Source: Aculops lycopersici (taxonomy: Eukaryota > Arthropoda > Arachnida > Trombidiformes > Eriophyidae). Taken from it: 64,000 nt of DNA. A program made the position numbers and the translations under genes. The stretch covers positions 2,041,521 to 2,105,520 of the forward strand of contig WNKI01000005.1 in assembly GCA_015350385.1 (NCBI GenBank), given 5' to 3'. The notes below the pieces were generated by a model. It worked only from the letters and a program-made list of their open reading frames with translations, was not told the DNA's origin and searched no databases. Below, in pieces: positions 62,613-64,000 of the stretch (its first letter is position 1; each line of letters begins with the position of its first letter).

Positions 62613-64000
62613 ATGACTGAAAACCGCGAGGGTTCATCCTTCTTGGAACCCTACGCATTAATCACCTTGTGGCCGATCTCAAGACTATTATGGTGTTGCG
62701 TCAAGTTATATTTGCTTAGATTCTTTAAAACTGCTCCAATTTATTTAGAGTTTATTATATTGTTTACGCCATTCTTATTAGCTGTGACACTATTAGAATC
62801 CTATGTCTATTACTTAGTTGTTGGCCTAGCACTTATAACATGGACCCTGTTGTTAAGATTGCTAATCTCCGGTGAGCCCCTACTACGACTTATATCGGAC
62901 AAGAAGGTTTCAAACGCCCTCGAGCCAAGAGGGCTGCTATCTACTTTGCTTGCCACGTTAATGTTAAGTGTAACAGTTTGTATACTTAGCGTTGATTTTC
63001 CCATCTTTCCAAGGCGAGGAGCCAAGACTTATGACTTTGGCTTCAGCATTATGGATGCGGGAGTGGGTGCCTTTATAGCTTTTTCCGGTGCCGTTTCGCC
63101 AGAAGCCAAGCACGCAGTTGAGAGTTCAACAGATAGAACTATACAAACAAAATTGGGATTAATCGGCAAGACACTGTCATCAAGCATACCCCTTATTATA
63201 CTAAGCTTCTTGAGATTATTCCTCGTCAAGTTCTTCGATTACAGAGAAGTCACCGAAGAGTATGGAACACATTTAAATTTCTTCTCCGTTCTAGCAGCCG
63301 TCAAGTTAATCTCGTGTTTAGTCTACTGTATTATTGGTAGACGTATCAAGTTGAACTATGTTGGTGTCGCACTTATAATTTCTTATCAGTGTTTCCTTAA
63401 CTACTTTGCCATGGACAAGGTCATCGGTAACGACCGAAGGGATAACTTTTTCATGGCCAACAAGGAAGGACTTCTGAGTATAATTGGGCTGACAGGTTAT
63501 CATTTGGTATACACCAGATTGCACTTAATCATAGATAGTGCTGCTCGAACACACAAACGCTACGGCATCACCCAAACCTTGAAGGCCTTACTCCGTTTGG
63601 CTGCACCTGCAATTGTTGGCCTTATTGTTATGCACAATTTTGTCCAACCAAGTAGCCGAAGAATTGGCAATGGCGCTTACGTATGCTGGTCAGCCTGCAT
63701 GGTGCTCTACCTGTTGGGCTGCGAGGTAACCGTAAACTCGGGTATTGTGGCGCTTCAGCGTCGCTACCATAATGTTGAGGATTTTGGAAGCAAAATCTAT
63801 ACTTCCTTCTCGCAGAATGCAATGCCCTTATTCCTATTGGCAAACGTTCTAACAGGAGTAATTAATCTCGTGTTTGATACTAACCATATGTCAACGATAC
63901 CAAGTTTGGTAGCCATAACAAGTTACCTGATACTGCTTTCAATCGTAGCCTATCAGCTACTCGAACACAAATACGATATTAGATCTACAACTTTGGTTAG
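62613..64000 (+). CDS. PIGW: GPI inositol acyltransferase PIGW (3' end outside window)
   Basis: An ER multi-pass enzyme (yeast Gwt1) that acylates the inositol of GlcN-PI during GPI-anchor synthesis. The frame opens at ATG 62613 and is still open at the window edge after 462 codons (human protein 504 aa), so only the C terminus is missing. About a dozen hydrophobic helices are visible. Family blocks: FPRRGAKTYDFGFSIMDAGVGAF, then SGAVSPEAK; EEYGTHLNFFSVLA; FFMANKEGLLSIIG; and LANVLTGVINLVFDT. The N terminus (MTENREGSSFLEPY) matches no targeting signal, as expected. No intron is seen. It is divergent from TBC1D9. Confidence 0.95.
   Translation, partial: MTENREGSSFLEPYALITLWPISRLLWCCVKLYLLRFFKTAPIYLEFIILFTPFLLAVTLLESYVYYLVVGLALITWTLLLRLLISGEPLLRLISDKKVSNALEPRGLLSTLLATLMLSVTVCILSVDFPIFPRRGAKTYDFGFSIMDAGVGAFIAFSGAVSPEAKHAVESSTDRTIQTKLGLIGKTLSSSIPLIILSFLRLFLVKFFDYREVTEEYGTHLNFFSVLAAVKLISCLVYCIIGRRIKLNYVGVALIISYQCFLNYFAMDKVIGNDRRDNFFMANKEGLLSIIGLTGYHLVYTRLHLIIDSAARTHKRYGITQTLKALLRLAAPAIVGLIVMHNFVQPSSRRIGNGAYVCWSACMVLYLLGCEVTVNSGIVALQRRYHNVEDFGSKIYTSFSQNAMPLFLLANVLTGVINLVFDTNHMSTIPSLVAITSYLILLSIVAYQLLEHKYDIRSTTLV

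Overview
This 64 kb window is eukaryotic nuclear DNA from an animal, most likely an arthropod. It carries spliced genes, AATAAA polyadenylation signals, a nucleosome-remodelling co-repressor subunit (MTA), a large-Maf bZIP factor, Mediator, BAF, and heparan/chondroitin sulphate linker and GPI-anchor enzymes. Most genes are single uninterrupted reading frames. Only two introns can be placed with confidence (256 bp in MTA, 42 bp in a four-TM protein gene). Intergenic gaps between housekeeping genes are often under 1 kb, and several neighbouring pairs end 50-260 bp apart tail to tail. That intron-poor layout resembles the reduced genomes of tiny mites such as eriophyoids, but the lineage is inference.

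Layout. 1-4.5 kb: simple repeats and non-coding DNA. 4.6-7.8 kb: MTA (+) converging on TIMM8 (-). 7.8-9.5 kb: non-coding DNA with strong inverted repeats and one orphan exon-like frame. 9.5-11.3 kb: a His/Gln-rich Maf (+). 11.3-15.7 kb: non-coding. 15.7-31.9 kb is gene-dense: mRpL41 (+), ZDHHC17 (-), CNEP1R1 (-), SRRM1 (+), MTG1 (-), GABARAP/Atg8 (+), a coiled-coil protein (+), RED/IK (-), SMARCC/Moira (+), FNTB (+) and a tail-anchored protein (+). 31.9-43.0 kb: an 11 kb gene desert with microsatellites and an assembly gap (38041-38113). 43.0-64.0 kb is dense again: a two-TM poly-Gln protein (-), H2A.Z (+), MED23 (+), a secretory-route type I membrane protein with an LDLa-like module (+), a decayed short-chain dehydrogenase pseudogene (-), V-ATPase subunit H (+), a four-TM protein (+), B4GALT7 (+), a TBC1D9-type RabGAP (-) and PIGW (+, cut by the window edge).

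Themes. There is no operon or cluster of one pathway. Chromatin and transcription genes are over-represented (MTA, Maf, SMARCC, H2A.Z, MED23), with RNA processing (SRRM1, RED), organelle (TIMM8, mL41, MTG1) and membrane/lipid-modification genes (ZDHHC17, FNTB, PIGW, B4GALT7, CNEP1R1, V-ATPase H, Atg8). The most striking pattern is domain trimming: MTA lacks its GATA finger, RED its C-terminal half, SMARCC its N-terminal module, TBC1D9 its EF-hand tail, and Atg8 its C-terminal propeptide. Several other proteins are expanded by poly-Q/N/H or Ser tracts. No prokaryote-type system, CRISPR array, rRNA, tRNA or intact transposon was recognised.
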